Positions 17,696 to 27,384 of a stretch of DNA of 64,000 nt are shown one piece after another. Origin of the DNA: Dietzia sp. B32. Its GTDB lineage: Bacteria > Actinomycetota > Actinomycetes > Mycobacteriales > Mycobacteriaceae. The stretch spans positions 434,001-498,000 of the forward strand of contig NZ_CP093845.1 of the NCBI RefSeq assembly GCF_024732245.1. Direction: 5' to 3'. The notes below the pieces were generated by a model. That model was given only the letters and a program-made list of their open reading frames with translations. It ran no database searches and was not told where the DNA came from. The position numbers and the translations under genes were made by a program. Position 1 is the first letter of the stretch. Each line of letters begins with the position of its first letter.

Positions 17696-18916
17696 TCAAC
17701 CGGGCAGCAGGATCGGGTTGACGAAGTCGGCGGTGATGACGATCGCGGACACTCCGATGAGGAGCACGAACACCGCCATCGTCAGGGGCGCCAGCTTCTC
17801 GTAGTCCGCGGGACCGCCCGGCGCGAGGCCGCGCAGTCGACGGAGGGCGTCACGGATCTTCTCGTAGAAGACCACGGCGATGTGGCCGCCGTCGAACGGG
17901 GTCAGTGGCACGAGGTTGAACGCGCCCAGGAACAAGTTGAGCCCGGCGAGGAAGAGCAGGAACAGACTCCACAGGCCCTGTTCGACCGCCTGCCCGCCGA
18001 TGTAGCTGGCCCCCACCACGGACACCGGGGAATCCTCTGCCCGCTCGCCGCCGAAGATCGACGCCGCCACCGCGGGGATCTTGGCCGGGAACGAGATGAG
18101 CCCCTCGATCGTCGCCTCGACCATCTCGCCGGTGAAGACGAACGTCGCGGGAACCGCACTCAGCGGGTCGTAGGTGTTGACGGTCTGGTAGGCGGGATCG
18201 TCGAGGATCTCCCGGGGGATACCGTCCTCCGAGAGCCGGACCCCGAGCGCACCCCGCTCCTGCCCGTCGACACTCGACGAGGTCAACGTCGTCGTCGTCG
18301 TGATCGTGGCCCCGTCGCGTTCCACCGCCACCGGCACGGTCTCACCGGGCCGTGCCGAGACCACGGTGGACAGCTCGTCCCAACTCGCCACCGGGACGCC
18401 GTCGACCGACGTGATCCGGTCGCCCGGCAGGATCCCCGCCTCGCCGGCCGGGCCGACCCCGGGCCCGCACCGGTCGGCGCCCGCGCAGGTGTCACCCACG
18501 ACGGCCGCGACGCGGTCCGTGGGGATCGGCTGGACGTCCCGGTTCACCAGGCCCCAGCCCAGGGCGACCGTGTAGAACAGCGCGATCGCCAGGACGATGT
18601 TCATGACAGGCCCGGCCAGGAGCACCGCGACGCGCTTCCACCAGGCCTGGCGCCACATGGCCTTCGGCTCGTCCTCGGGCGACAGCTGGTCGTAGGCGGT
18701 CATCCCGGCGATGTCACAGAACCCGCCGAGCGGGATCGCCTTGAGGCCGTACTCGATACCGCCGCGTCGGACGGACCACACGGTGGGGCCGAAACCGACG
18801 AAGAACCGACGGACCCTCATGCCCGACCACAGGGCGACCCGCATGTGGCCGTACTCGTGCAACACGATCGACACCATGATCCCGAGCGCGAACAGGACGA
18901 CTCCGAAGACCAGCAC
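17696..18916 (-). CDS. rip1: Site-2 protease, Rip1-type (M50 metalloprotease)
   Basis: Intramembrane zinc protease that cleaves anti-sigma factors and other membrane substrates. The 406 residues contain the HEYGH zinc motif in the first transmembrane helix (about residues 20-24), a PDZ domain in the middle (GILPGDRITSVDGVPV) and the third ligand region NLVPLTPFDGGH, with hydrophobic segments throughout. The GTG at 18916 follows the dxr stop after 3 bases, so the two genes are co-transcribed. Substrates here are unknown; in mycobacteria Rip1 controls several sigma pathways. Confidence 0.93.
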   Translation of the reverse strand: MLVFGVVLFALGIMVSIVLHEYGHMRVALWSGMRVRRFFVGFGPTVWSVRRGGIEYGLKAIPLGGFCDIAGMTAYDQLSPEDEPKAMWRQAWWKRVAVLLAGPVMNIVLAIALFYTVALGWGLVNRDVQPIPTDRVAAVVGDTCAGADRCGPGVGPAGEAGILPGDRITSVDGVPVASWDELSTVVSARPGETVPVAVERDGATITTTTTLTSSSVDGQERGALGVRLSEDGIPREILDDPAYQTVNTYDPLSAVPATFVFTGEMVEATIEGLISFPAKIPAVAASIFGGERAEDSPVSVVGASYIGGQAVEQGLWSLFLLFLAGLNLFLGAFNLVPLTPFDGGHIAVVFYEKIRDALRRLRGLAPGGPADYEKLAPLTMAVFVLLIGVSAIVITADFVNPILLPG

Positions 18917-18919
18917 GAC

Positions 18920-20083
18920 TCAGCCCTCCAGGCCCGTGACGAGGGTCGCGGCGTGCCGCCGTGCCCAGGACTCCGCCGCCGCGACGTCATCCGGGTCCCG
19001 CGGGTCGGAGGACCACTGATCCGCCGCCCCCACGGTCTCCGCCACGACGTCGACGATGTCGAGGAATCCGATCCGGCCGTCCAGGAAGGCCGGGGCGGCC
19101 TCCTCGTTCGCCGCGTTAAACACCGCCGTCCGCAGGCCGCCCGCCTCGCCCGCCGCGCGGGCCACCGAGATCGCCGGGAAGGTCTCGGAGTCGACGGGTT
19201 CGAAGGTCCAGGTGTGGGCCTGCGAGAAGTCCAACGGGGTCGACGCGCCGGGTATCCGTGACGGCCATCCGAGGGCCAACGCGATCGGCAGCTTCATCGA
19301 CGGTGGCGAGGCCTTGGCCACGGTCGCGCCGTCGACGAAGGTCACCGCCGAGTGCACCACCGACTGGGGGTGGACCGTCACGTCGATCTTCTCGTAGGGG
19401 ACCCCGAACAGCAGGTGCGCCTCGATGAGCTCCAGGGACTTGTTCACCAGCGTCGCGGAGTTCAGTGTGATCATGCGGCCCATCGCCCACGTCGGGTGCC
19501 GGAGCGCCTCGTCGGCCGTGACGTTCCCCAGTTCAGCCCGGGTGCGGCCCCGGAAGGGCCCACCGGACGCGGTCAACACCAGCGACGCCACCTCGTCGGC
19601 GGTTCCCGCCCGGAGGCACTGCGCCATCGCGGAGTGCTCGGAGTCGACGGGGATGAGCTGCCCCGGCGCCGCGGCCCCGGTCACCAGGGCCCCTCCGGCG
19701 ACGAGGGACTCCTTGTTCGCGAGCGCCAGACGCGCACCCGTGCGCAACGCCGCCAGGGTGGGCCCGAGGCCGATCGATCCGTCGATTCCGTTGAGCACCA
19801 CGTCGGCCTGCACCGCCCCCACCAGCTCGGTGGCGGCCTCGGGACCGGCGAGAACCGTGACCTCCGGGAACCAGGACCGGATCCGCTCGGCCGCGGCCGG
19901 GTCGGAGACGGCGACGAACCCGACGCCGGTACGGCGGATCTGCTCCGCCAGCAGATCGACCCGGCCCCCGCCCGCGGCCAGACCGACGACCTCGAAGCGG
20001 CCGGGTCCGGCCTGGGAGGTCACCTCCAGAGCCTGCGTACCGATCGAGCCGGTACTGCCGAGGACGAGTACACGCGTGGTCAC
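18920..20083 (-). CDS. dxr: 1-deoxy-D-xylulose 5-phosphate reductoisomerase
   Basis: Second enzyme of the MEP pathway, target of fosmidomycin. About 387 residues from GTG 20083, or 392 from ATG 20098. The NADPH-binding motif [17 protein letters not shown] is at the N terminus, and metal and substrate residues are in [12 protein letters not shown] and [14 protein letters not shown] favour GTG 20083 because GACAAT ends 6 bases upstream, suggesting a leaderless mRNA. It heads dxr-rip1-ispG-GNAT and is divergent from the DUF2631 gene. Confidence 0.95.
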   Translation of the reverse strand: MTTRVLVLGSTGSIGTQALEVTSQAGPGRFEVVGLAAGGGRVDLLAEQIRRTGVGFVAVSDPAAAERIRSWFPEVTVLAGPEAATELVGAVQADVVLNGIDGSIGLGPTLAALRTGARLALANKESLVAGGALVTGAAAPGQLIPVDSEHSAMAQCLRAGTADEVASLVLTASGGPFRGRTRAELGNVTADEALRHPTWAMGRMITLNSATLVNKSLELIEAHLLFGVPYEKIDVTVHPQSVVHSAVTFVDGATVAKASPPSMKLPIALALGWPSRIPGASTPLDFSQAHTWTFEPVDSETFPAISVARAAGEAGGLRTAVFNAANEEAAPAFLDGRIGFLDIVDVVAETVGAADQWSSDPRDPDDVAAAESWARRHAATLVTGLEG

Positions 20084-20089
20084 CCCGCC

Positions 20090-20095
20090 ATTGTC
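20090..20095 (-). promoter_or_regulatory. Putative leaderless -10 box for dxr
   Basis: GACAAT on the minus strand (20095-20090) ends 6 bases before GTG 20083. It would make that GTG, rather than ATG 20098 which lies upstream of it, the real start. Confidence 0.35.
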
Positions 20096-20246
20096 CATGC
20101 CCGCGGCGTCTGATGCCGCATCACCGGCCCCCGGTGTGGCGGGGACCGGCGGGTTACCCGTCGACCACCGGACTGCGTGTGACAAACTGGGCACGATGTC
20201 GGCGGCCCGCAGGGCTGCCAGCGAGCCGTGAGGAGAACCGGGGAGC

Positions 20247-20633
20247 ATGAGCGCGGACGGGCACCACACCAGCAAGGAGATCGTCGTCGACGGGATCAGC
20301 ACCCTCGACGAGCCCTCGGTCGAGTGGGGCTGGCACAAGCACAGCAGGATGGTCGGCCTCGTCGCCGGCGGTTTCTTCGTCCTCTTCATGCTGGCCATGC
20401 TGTTCGGCAACCACATCGGACGAGTGGAGAACATCTGGCTGGTGTCGATCGCCGCCTTCCTCGCGATCTGGATGTTCCTGTCGCTGCGCCCCAAGAAGGA
20501 CAACACCCTCAAGCGGACCAGGGTCTTCGAGGTCTCCCCGGACCACTACGCCGTGGTCGGCGCCGCCGCCTCGGGCCATGTGGGTGCCGAGGCCGCGAGG
20601 AACCCGCAGGGCCGGGCACCGGCCAAGCACTGA
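20247..20633 (+). CDS. DUF2631 membrane protein
   Basis: A 128-residue protein with two adjacent transmembrane helices ([20 protein letters not shown] and [18 protein letters not shown], about residues 36-80) and hydrophilic ends. It matches the DUF2631 family found near dxr in Mycobacteriales. The start has AGGAGAA (20231-20237) upstream. It is divergent from dxr and convergent with rlmN, and a strong hairpin follows its stop. Function is unknown. Confidence 0.8.
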   Translation: MSADGHHTSKEIVVDGISTLDEPSVEWGWHKHSRMVGLVAGGFFVLFMLAMLFGNHIGRVENIWLVSIAAFLAIWMFLSLRPKKDNTLKRTRVFEVSPDHYAVVGAAASGHVGAEAARNPQGRAPAKH

Positions 20634-20646
20634 CCCCGGTGGACCC

Positions 20647-20690
20647 GAGAAGGGCCGCCACCGCTCCGTGGAGTGGTGGCGGCCCTTCTC
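20647..20690. terminator. Perfect 16-bp terminator hairpin between convergent genes
   Basis: GAGAAGGGCCGCCACC (20647-20662) pairs perfectly with GGTGGCGGCCCTTCTC (20675-20690) around a 12-base loop. There is no T tract on either side, which is common for actinobacterial terminators. Its position between the DUF2631 and rlmN stop codons allows it to serve both strands. Confidence 0.75.
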
Positions 20691-20796
20691 GTCGTCCGTG
20701 GCTTCGCCGGTCGGGTGCATCGACCCCGGCCGGAGGGACACACCGGGGTCACTCCCCCGCGGTCATCCCCCGGCCGCGGTCAACCCCCGGCCCCGT

Positions 20797-21906
20797 TCAT
20801 CCCTCCGCTGCGAGCTGGCCGCACGCCGCGTCGATCTCCTGGCCACGGGTGTCGCGCACCGTGCACGAGACGCCGGCCGAACGCACCGCCGCCACGAAGG
20901 CATCCTGCTGATGGCGGGGACTGGCGTCCCACTCGCTGCCCGGGGTGGGGTTGAGCGGGATGAGGTTCACGTGTGCCATCGGTCCCAGGCGCTGGGCGAG
21001 GAGCCGTCCGAGCATCTCGCCCCGCCAGGTCTGATCGTTGACGTCCCGGATCAGCGCGTACTCGATGGACACCCGTCGTCCTGTGGCATCGGCGTAGTGA
21101 CGTGCGGCGTCCATGACCTCGGACACCGGCCAGCGGTTGTTGACCGGCACCAGGGTGTCCCGGAGCTCGTCGTCCGGCGTGTGCAGGGACACCGCCAGCG
21201 TGACCTGGAGCCCCTCCTCGGCGAGGCGGTGGATGGCGGGGACGAGTCCGACCGTCGAGACGGTGACCGAGCGCTGCGACAAACCGAATCCGGACGGCGG
21301 CGGTGCGATGATCCCCCGCACGGCGGTCATGACGCGCTTGTAGTTGGCGAGAGGCTCCCCCATGCCCATGAACACGACGTTCGAGAGCCGGCCGGGCCCG
21401 CCCGGGATCTCACCGTCGCGCATCGCCCGGGCGGCCACCCTGACCTGCTCGAGAATCTCGGCCGCCGACAGGTTCCGCTGTAGACCGCCCTGTCCCGTCG
21501 CACAGAACGGGCACGCCATCCCGCACCCGGCCTGGCTCGAGATGCACACGGTGGCCCGGTCGGGATAACGCATGAGAACGCTCTCCACCAGGGACCCGTC
21601 GTGCAACTTCCACAGGGTCTTGCGGGTGGTGCCCTCATCAGTGGTGACGTGCCGCAGCGACGAGGTCAGCGAGGGGAACAACTCCTGACCGACCTTCTCG
21701 CGCAGATCCGCGGGGAGATCGGTCATCTCACGCGGATCCGCCTCGAGACGCCCGAAGTACTGGTTGGCCAGCTGTTTGCCGCGGAAGGCGGGCACGCCGA
21801 GTTCGCCCATCGCCTCTGCGCGTCCGTCGGAATCCAGGTCGGCGAAGTGGCGAGGGGGCAGCCCTCGGCGGGGGGCGTCGAAAACGAGCGGGAGAGGTTC
21901 AGCCAT
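20797..21906 (-). CDS. rlmN: Dual-specificity rRNA/tRNA methyltransferase RlmN (radical SAM)
   Basis: Methylates C2 of A2503 in 23S rRNA and A37 of certain tRNAs. It has 369 residues. The radical-SAM cluster motif CxxxCxxC is CGMACPFC, followed by GMGEPLANY and the SAM-binding regions; the methyl-carrying Cys is in [10 protein letters not shown] near the C terminus. An ATG start at 21906 has a CACAAT -10-like sequence 8 bases upstream. It is divergent from the LapA-like gene. Confidence 0.95.
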   Translation of the reverse strand: MAEPLPLVFDAPRRGLPPRHFADLDSDGRAEAMGELGVPAFRGKQLANQYFGRLEADPREMTDLPADLREKVGQELFPSLTSSLRHVTTDEGTTRKTLWKLHDGSLVESVLMRYPDRATVCISSQAGCGMACPFCATGQGGLQRNLSAAEILEQVRVAARAMRDGEIPGGPGRLSNVVFMGMGEPLANYKRVMTAVRGIIAPPPSGFGLSQRSVTVSTVGLVPAIHRLAEEGLQVTLAVSLHTPDDELRDTLVPVNNRWPVSEVMDAARHYADATGRRVSIEYALIRDVNDQTWRGEMLGRLLAQRLGPMAHVNLIPLNPTPGSEWDASPRHQQDAFVAAVRSAGVSCTVRDTRGQEIDAACGQLAAEG

Positions 21907-21978
21907 GATGCGGCCATTGTGTCAGAAACGGACGACCGCAACACATCGCGAGCGGTGCCGTCGCGACGGGTAAGGGCA

Positions 21979-21984
21979 TACAGT
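21979..21984 (+). promoter_or_regulatory. Leaderless -10 box for the LapA-like gene
   Basis: TACAGT ends 6 bases before the ATG at 21991, a TAnnnT match. No Shine-Dalgarno sequence is present. Confidence 0.45.
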
Positions 21985-21990
21985 CCAGGT

Positions 21991-22416
21991 ATGGCACAGC
22001 GTTCACACGACCCGACCGACCGCCCTCAGGCCGCCCCCGTCGGGGGGCACGACGAGATCCCCGTCGAGGACACCCATGCGAGCTCCACCCCGGTGCCCAC
22101 TGACGGGGCAGTCGAGACGACACGCACCCACGAGCAGGACGCACTTCCCGATTCATCGGGAGGGCTCCTCGGCTCCGCGTGGGTGGGTCTGGTCCTGGGT
22201 GCTCTCGTCACCATCCTGCTGCTGATCTTCATCGCCCAGAACACTGCCTCGACCGATGTCCGCTATCTGGGGCTGCAGTTCAGCCTCCCCCTGGGGGTGC
22301 TGATCCTCTTCGCCGCCATCGCCGGCGCCCTGATCATGGCCCTGTTCGCCGGTTTCCGGATCCTCCAGCTGCGGATGCGCGCACGTAAGGCGCGCAAGCT
22401 GACCACCCGCTACTGA
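21991..22416 (+). CDS. LapA (DUF1049) domain membrane protein
   Basis: A 141-residue protein with a disordered polar N-terminal 60 residues, then two transmembrane helices (WVGLVLGALVTILLLIFI and VLILFAAIAGALIMALFAGF) joined by a short loop containing AQNTASTDVRYLG, the LapA-domain signature, and a basic cytoplasmic end. In E. coli LapA works with LapB on lipopolysaccharide control; that role cannot apply directly to a mycolate envelope, so function is unknown. It is convergent with cdsA. Confidence 0.8.
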   Translation: MAQRSHDPTDRPQAAPVGGHDEIPVEDTHASSTPVPTDGAVETTRTHEQDALPDSSGGLLGSAWVGLVLGALVTILLLIFIAQNTASTDVRYLGLQFSLPLGVLILFAAIAGALIMALFAGFRILQLRMRARKARKLTTRY

Positions 22417-22464
22417 CGCACGACGCCCGGGCCGGGGCGGTGGATGCCGGATCCCAGCCCGGAT

Positions 22465-22489
22465 CCCACCCCGGGTCGGCCGGGGTGGG
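22465..22489. terminator. Terminator hairpin between the LapA-like gene and cdsA
   Basis: CCCACCCCGG (22465-22474) pairs perfectly with CCGGGGTGGG (22480-22489) around the five-base loop GTCGG. It begins 8 bases past the cdsA stop on the minus strand and 48 bases past the LapA-like stop. No T tract. Confidence 0.65.
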
Positions 22490-22496
22490 GTGTCGG

Positions 22497-23375
22497 TCAG
22501 GTCGGGACGACGTAGGTGAAGATGACCCACACCACGACAGCCGTGGGCAGCACCGAGTCGAGACGGTCCATGAAGCCACCGTGCCCCGGAAGTAGGGTGC
22601 CCATGTCCTTGATGCCCAGGTCGCGCTTCACCTGCGATTCCACCAGATCACCCAGCGTCGCGGTAAATACCGTCAGTACCCCGAGCAGGATGCCCTTCCA
22701 GATGCTGTCGTCGAACAGCAGGGACACCACCAGGGCGCCGCCGACCGTGGCGAACAGGATCGATCCGGCGAAACCCTCCCAGGACTTCTTGGGGCTGATG
22801 GCGGGAGCCATGGGGTGCTTGCCGAACAGCACCCCCGCCACGTAACCCCCGACATCGGAGCACACGACCAACAGGATGAGTGCGACCACCCGCTGGGCGC
22901 CGAAGTCCCCGTCCGAGAGCATCGCGCCCAGGGATCCGGGCACCGCGATCCACGCCAGGACGAACAGCGCGACCGAGACGTCCCGCATGTAGTTCTTCGG
23001 CGCGGTGGTCAACCCGGCCATGAGCAGTCGCCAGACCAGGACGACCACGGCGGTGACGGCGAAAGCCGCGAACGCCCCCTCCGCCCCGGTGAGGAACCCC
23101 GCCCAGACCATCGCCTGCCCACCGGCCAGGAGCGGGATCAGGGGGAGACTGAACCGCGCCTGCCGCAGACGCTTGAACACCTCCCAGGTACCGATGGCCA
23201 CCGCGCCCGCAGCGACGAGGTACCAGGCTCGCGGGGTGAACGCGATGCTCGCGATCACGAGCGCACCCAGGCCGACCCCGACCGGGATGGCCCGGGTCAG
23301 GTCGCGGCCCGCGCGCGACGGAGGTGCGGCGGCCGCGGCGGTGGGCCCGGGCGGGCCCTGGGGAGCGGTGTCCAC
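22497..23375 (-). CDS. cdsA: Phosphatidate cytidylyltransferase (CDP-diacylglycerol synthase)
   Basis: Integral membrane enzyme making CDP-diacylglycerol, the precursor of phosphatidylinositol, PIMs, cardiolipin and phosphatidylethanolamine. About 292 residues with a Pro/Ala-rich N terminus and seven or eight membrane helices. The family signature is intact near the C terminus: SQVKRDLGIKD followed by LLPGHGGFMDRLDS. The GTG at 23375 has GAGGAG a few bases upstream. It follows frr by 41 bases in the rpsB-tsf-pyrH-frr-cdsA order common in bacteria. Confidence 0.94.
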   Translation of the reverse strand: MDTAPQGPPGPTAAAAAPPSRAGRDLTRAIPVGVGLGALVIASIAFTPRAWYLVAAGAVAIGTWEVFKRLRQARFSLPLIPLLAGGQAMVWAGFLTGAEGAFAAFAVTAVVVLVWRLLMAGLTTAPKNYMRDVSVALFVLAWIAVPGSLGAMLSDGDFGAQRVVALILLVVCSDVGGYVAGVLFGKHPMAPAISPKKSWEGFAGSILFATVGGALVVSLLFDDSIWKGILLGVLTVFTATLGDLVESQVKRDLGIKDMGTLLPGHGGFMDRLDSVLPTAVVVWVIFTYVVPT

Positions 23376-23416
23376 GGCGTACTCCTCGGTTCTCGGGTGG
23401 TGGTTACTGGAGGAGG

Positions 23417-23974
23417 TCAGACCTCCATCAGGTCGCCTTCCTTCGCCTTGACGAGCTCGTCCACCTCGCCGACGAAGCGCTGGGTGAGCTTGTCCAGCTC
23501 CTTCTCGGCGGCATTGACCTCGTCCTCCCCGGCCTCGCCGTCCTTGTCGATGCGCTTGAGCTCGTCCATCGCCTTGCGCCGGACGCCCCGGACCGCGATA
23601 CGGCCGTCCTCGGCCTTGCCCTTGGCCTGCTTGACCAGGTCGCGGCGCCGCTCCTCGGTGAGCTGCGGAACGGTGACCCGGAGGACCTGACCGTCGTTGG
23701 TCGGGTTGACCCCGAGATCCGAGTTGCGGATCGCGTTCTCGATCGGACCGATCTGCGACATCTCGTACGGCTTGATGATGAGCATGCGCGGCTCGGGTGC
23801 CGTGATGGTGGCCATCTGGGTGATGGGCGTCAGCGAGCCGTAGTACTCGCACAGCACGCGGTTGAACATGCCGGGATTGGCGCGACCGGTGCGGATGGCG
23901 GTGAGCTCCTCGCGGACGTGCTCGATCGCCTTCTCCATCTTCTCCTCGGCCTCGAGCAGAGTGTCGTCGATCAT
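23417..23974 (-). CDS. frr: Ribosome recycling factor
   Basis: Splits post-termination ribosomes together with EF-G. The 185 residues have the standard two-domain length, with [17 protein letters not shown] near the N terminus and the C-terminal coiled-coil arm rich in Lys/Glu. It lies 50 bases downstream of pyrH on the same strand and upstream of cdsA. Confidence 0.97.
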   Translation of the reverse strand: MIDDTLLEAEEKMEKAIEHVREELTAIRTGRANPGMFNRVLCEYYGSLTPITQMATITAPEPRMLIIKPYEMSQIGPIENAIRNSDLGVNPTNDGQVLRVTVPQLTEERRRDLVKQAKGKAEDGRIAVRGVRRKAMDELKRIDKDGEAGEDEVNAAEKELDKLTQRFVGEVDELVKAKEGDLMEV

Positions 23975-24024
23975 GTCTGTCTCTTTTCGTTGGGGTCGGT
24001 GGCTGTCGTCCGGTGAAGGGCGGG

Positions 24025-24750
24025 TCAGGAAGTACTGCTCACCAGGGTCCCGATCTGCTCACCGGCGACGGCGCGCGCGATGTTCCCCTCGGTGAGGAGA
24101 TTGAAGACCAGGATGGGCATGTCGTTGTCCATGCACAGGCTGAACGCCGTGGCATCGGCCACCTTCAGGCCCCGCTCGAGGCATTCGCGGTGTTCGATCC
24201 GGGTGAAGAGCTCCGCCTCGGGATTGGTCCGTGGGTCGTCCGAGTAGACGCCGTCCACGGCCTTGGCCATGAGCAGGACGTCAGCCTTGATCTCCAGCGC
24301 GCGCTGCGCGGCGGTGGTGTCGGTGGAGAAGTAGGGCATGCCCATCCCGGCGCCGAAGATCACGACGCGGCCCTTCTCCAGGTGGCGCTCGGCCCGCAGC
24401 GGGATGTACGGCTCCGCGACCTGCCCCATGTGGATGGCGGTCTGGACGCGGGTCGAGACCCCCTCCTGCTCGAGGAAGTCCTGGAGCGCCAGGCAGTTCA
24501 TCACCGTGCCGAGCATGCCCATGTAATCGCTCCGGGCGCGGTCCAGGCCACGCTGCTGGAGCTGCGCCCCGCGGAAGAAGTTCCCGCCACCGATGACGAT
24601 CGCGATCTGCGCGCCGGTCCGGGACACCTCGGCGATCTGCCGCGCGACGGACTGCACCACGTCGGGATCGATCCCCACGCTGCCGCCGCCGAACATCTCG
24701 CCGCCGAGCTTGAGCATCACACGTTTGTAGCCGTCCCGCGGGTCGGTCAT
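24025..24750 (-). CDS. pyrH: UMP kinase
   Basis: Phosphorylates UMP to UDP and is the hexameric, allosterically regulated bacterial form. It has 241 residues. Substrate motifs include KLGGEMFGG at the N terminus, GGGNFFRG, and the Asp-rich [16 protein letters not shown] region. The ATG at 24750 has a clear GAGGAGAGG site upstream, fixing the start against a much longer open frame. A terminator hairpin separates it from tsf upstream, so it probably has its own promoter in the 24751-24923 gap. Confidence 0.96.
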   Translation of the reverse strand: MTDPRDGYKRVMLKLGGEMFGGGSVGIDPDVVQSVARQIAEVSRTGAQIAIVIGGGNFFRGAQLQQRGLDRARSDYMGMLGTVMNCLALQDFLEQEGVSTRVQTAIHMGQVAEPYIPLRAERHLEKGRVVIFGAGMGMPYFSTDTTAAQRALEIKADVLLMAKAVDGVYSDDPRTNPEAELFTRIEHRECLERGLKVADATAFSLCMDNDMPILVFNLLTEGNIARAVAGEQIGTLVSSTS

Positions 24751-24923
24751 CCCTCTCCTCGTCCCGGGCGGATCCAGCCCGTGTCGCGCGCGTTCACGCC
24801 CCCGCCGTCGAGTGGTCGACGGTGGCGAGTGGTCCGTGGTGGGACCGCGTTCATTCTGCCCTATCGACACGCGCACCACACTCCAGCCCGCCGGGTACGG
24901 GCGCACCCGCCCGCACGGACGCG

Positions 24924-24957
24924 GACGGCGGCACCCGGGAATCCGGGTGCCGCCGTC
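24924..24957 (-). terminator. Perfect 15-bp terminator of the rpsB-tsf operon
   Basis: GACGGCGGCACCCGG (24924-24938) pairs perfectly with CCGGGTGCCGCCGTC (24943-24957) around a GAAT tetraloop. It starts 34 bases after the tsf stop. No T tract. It should separate tsf from pyrH transcription. Confidence 0.75.
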
Positions 24958-24991
24958 GTCAGTGAACCCGCGCCGGCGGGTTCGGCCACTG

Positions 24992-25816
24992 TCAGGCCTG
25001 GCCGACCTCGAAGCGCAGGAAGGCCGAGACCTTGGCGCCGGCCTCGTCCAGAAGGGCGCCGACGGTCTTCTTGCTGTCCGTGACGGACGCCTGGTCGAGC
25101 AGACAGACGTCCTTGTAGAAGCCGTTGAGTCGGCCTTCGACGATCTTCTGCAGCGCCTGCTCGGGCTTGCCCTCCTCGCGCGCGGTGGCCTCGGCGATCT
25201 CGCGCTCCTTGGCGACGATGTCGGCAGGCACCTCCTCGCGGGAGACGTACTGCGCCTTGAGCGCGGCGATCTGCATCGCGGCGGAACGGGCGGCCGCCTC
25301 GGCGGCCTCGCCCTCTCCGGTGTACGCGACCATGACGCCGACGGCGGGCGGCAGGTCGGAGGAGCGCTTGTGCAGGTAGACCGCGACGGGGCCGTCGAGC
25401 TTGCCCACGCGACGCAGGACGAGCTTCTCGCCGGACTTGGCGGAGAAGGACACGACCGAGTCGGCGACGGTGGAACCGTCGAGCTCGGCGGCGTTGAGCG
25501 CGTCCAGGTCGGAGATGCCGTTGGCCGCGGCGACGTCGACGATCTTGTCGGCCAGCGCGATGAACTCGGCACTCTTGGCGACGAAGTCGGTCTCGGAGTT
25601 GAGCTCGATCATGACGCCGTCCTTGATGGCGACCAGGCCCTCGGCCGTGGTGCGCTCGGCGCGCTTGCCCACGTCCTTGGCTCCCTTGATACGCAGGACC
25701 TCGACGGCCTTGTCGAAGTCGCCGTCGGTCTCCTCGAGAGCCTTCTTGCAGTCCATCATCCCGGAGCCGGTGAGCTCACGCAGACGCTTGACGTCGGCAG
25801 CGGTGTAGTTCGCCAT
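24992..25816 (-). CDS. tsf: Elongation factor Ts
   Basis: Nucleotide exchange factor for EF-Tu. The 274 residues begin [20 protein letters not shown] with the N-terminal UBA-like region; the exchange motif [11 protein letters not shown] is present near residues 75-85. A strong AAGGAGGG site lies about 10 bases before ATG 25816. A 208-base gap containing a nested hairpin separates it from rpsB. Confidence 0.97.
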   Translation of the reverse strand: MANYTAADVKRLRELTGSGMMDCKKALEETDGDFDKAVEVLRIKGAKDVGKRAERTTAEGLVAIKDGVMIELNSETDFVAKSAEFIALADKIVDVAAANGISDLDALNAAELDGSTVADSVVSFSAKSGEKLVLRRVGKLDGPVAVYLHKRSSDLPPAVGVMVAYTGEGEAAEAAARSAAMQIAALKAQYVSREEVPADIVAKEREIAEATAREEGKPEQALQKIVEGRLNGFYKDVCLLDQASVTDSKKTVGALLDEAGAKVSAFLRFEVGQA

Positions 25817-25949
25817 GGTGGGGCGACCCTCCTTAAAGGGGTTCGTGATGTGTCGGGAAAAGTGTTCTGAGTCGGTCGGCGGGCGCGATCGCCTCCACCC
25901 TAGACGCCGGGGCGTCGGTGGATCGTCCGCCCACCGCCTCCGACACCTC

Positions 25950-25998
25950 GGGCCCGGCCCCCGGAAGATCCCCGTGGGGATCGTGGGCGGCCGGGCCC
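25950..25998 (-). promoter_or_regulatory. Nested hairpin between rpsB and tsf (putative attenuator)
   Basis: An outer 10-base stem, GGGCCCGGCC (25950-25959) with GGCCGGGCCC (25989-25998), encloses a second perfect stem, GATCCCC (25967-25973) with GGGGATC (25976-25982). It begins 26 bases after the rpsB stop and lies well before the tsf ribosome binding site, so it may terminate part of the rpsB transcripts or stabilise the 3' end of rpsB. Confidence 0.5.
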
Positions 25999-26024
25999 GA
26001 CGGTGCTCGAGCTGGTGGCGAGGA

Positions 26025-26921
26025 TCAGGCCTCGGTGGCCGGCGCCTCGGTGGTGGCGGCCTCGGTCTCCTGGGCGTCGGCCGCGGGGGCTTCGGCGACG
26101 GGGGACTCGGTGCCGGTGACCTCGGCAGGCGCCTCGGCACCCTCGGTCGTGGCGGCCCCGGTGACCTGGTCCAGCTGCTCGGCCTCCCACTCGGCGAGCG
26201 GCTCGGCCTCTTCACCGGTGGTCTTGCCGGCCTGCGAACGGGCCTTGAGGCCCTCGGCGACGGCGGAGGCGATGACGCGGGTCAGCACGGTGACCGAGCG
26301 GATCGCGTCGTCGTTCGCCGGGATCGGGTAGTCCACGACGTCCGGGTCACAGTTGGTGTCGAGCAGCGCGACGACCGGGATGTTGAGCTTGCGGGCCTCA
26401 CCGACGGCGATGTGCTCCTTGTTGGTGTCGACGACCCACACCACGGAAGGGACCTTGCTCATGTCGCGCATACCGCCGAGGGTGCGCTCGAGCTTGTTCT
26501 TCTCACGCGTGAGCATGAGGATTTCCTTCTTGGTGCGACCCTCGAATCCGCCCGACTGCTCCATGGACTCGAGCTCCTTGAGGCGGACGAGCCGCTGGTG
26601 CACGGTCTGGAAGTTGGTGAGCATGCCACCCAGCCAACGCTGGTTGACGTACGGCATGCCGACCTTGGCGGCCTCCTCGGCGATGGCCTCCTGGGCCTGC
26701 TTCTTGGTGCCGACGAACAGGACGGTGCCGCCGTGGGCGACGGACTCCTTGACGAACTCGTAAGCCTGGTCGATGTACGTCAGGGTCTGCTGCAGGTCGA
26801 TGATGTAGATGCCGTTGCGGTCGGTGAAGATGAACCGACGCATCTTCGGGTTCCAACGGCGGGTCTGGTGGCCGAAGTGGGCACCTGCGTCGAGCAGCTG
26901 CTTCATGGAGATGACTGCCAT
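26025..26921 (-). CDS. rpsB: Small ribosomal subunit protein S2
   Basis: Structural protein of the 30S subunit. The first about 230 residues are the S2 fold, with [20 protein letters not shown] near the N terminus and [21 protein letters not shown] towards the end. A low-complexity tail of about 65 residues rich in Ala, Glu, Thr and Pro follows, making 298 residues in all; such tails occur in actinobacterial S2 but this one is long. The ATG at 26921 has no convincing ribosome binding site; instead an 8-bp hairpin lies 16 bases upstream. Confidence 0.96.
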   Translation of the reverse strand: MAVISMKQLLDAGAHFGHQTRRWNPKMRRFIFTDRNGIYIIDLQQTLTYIDQAYEFVKESVAHGGTVLFVGTKKQAQEAIAEEAAKVGMPYVNQRWLGGMLTNFQTVHQRLVRLKELESMEQSGGFEGRTKKEILMLTREKNKLERTLGGMRDMSKVPSVVWVVDTNKEHIAVGEARKLNIPVVALLDTNCDPDVVDYPIPANDDAIRSVTVLTRVIASAVAEGLKARSQAGKTTGEEAEPLAEWEAEQLDQVTGAATTEGAEAPAEVTGTESPVAEAPAADAQETEAATTEAPATEA

Positions 26922-27384
26922 GATGGGTTGAGGGCTCGTCCGGCTTGGAAGCAGCCGGACCGCGAGGCCCTCGTCCTCGCTTTCTGTGTATCGGGTTATG
27001 CCCTCGAAGCCGGGTGGCCTGAAGGCCCTGGTGTCCGCCCCGGGCCGGACCCCCGCCTGGGCGGGGGCACCTGCGGGTCCGGGGTCCGGGTGGCCGGGGC
27101 TGGTCGCCCCGGGGCCCGGATGCGGCCTCCCGTCACCGGGTTGCCGCAGGACACGCGAAGTCGATCGACGCAGAGTCGACCGCACCGGAAGCATATCCCC
27201 TCCGGCGCGTGCCTCCAAGGTGGGCCACCCACCCAGCACCCGCGCGGGGTGCCACAGCTCGCGCCGGGAACCGCCGGGGCCGACCCTTCCGTCCTCCGCT
27301 GGGCCTGGGGATGGTCGTCCACTTCCTCCACAGACTCCGGACTGCCCATGGCGTCCGGCCGCTGCGCCACGGTGGACTGTCGGT
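26922..27384. other. 463-base divergent spacer between rpsB and the M23 gene
   Basis: I see no gene here. On the rpsB side a perfect 8-bp hairpin, GTCCGGCT (26938-26945) with AGCCGGAC (26953-26960), lies 16 bases before the rpsB ATG, and an AT-rich patch at 26981-27000 containing CATAAC and GATACA is a candidate promoter. Further out, CCCCCGCC (27050-27057) and GGCGGGGG (27060-27067) form another tight hairpin. The rest is plain GC-rich sequence. The layout would suit a structured, possibly autoregulated rpsB leader. Confidence 0.5.

Noticed and set aside
24751-25572. A long open frame reading through pyrH upstream into tsf.
   Set aside because: The pyrH ribosome binding site and conserved N terminus fix the start at 24750, and the upstream part overlaps tsf in another frame with low-complexity Arg/Ser/Pro sequence.
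27050-27067. The CCCCCGCC/GGCGGGGG hairpin as a gene-end terminator.
   Set aside because: It lies between divergent genes, so no coding region ends there. It is kept only as a possible leader structure.
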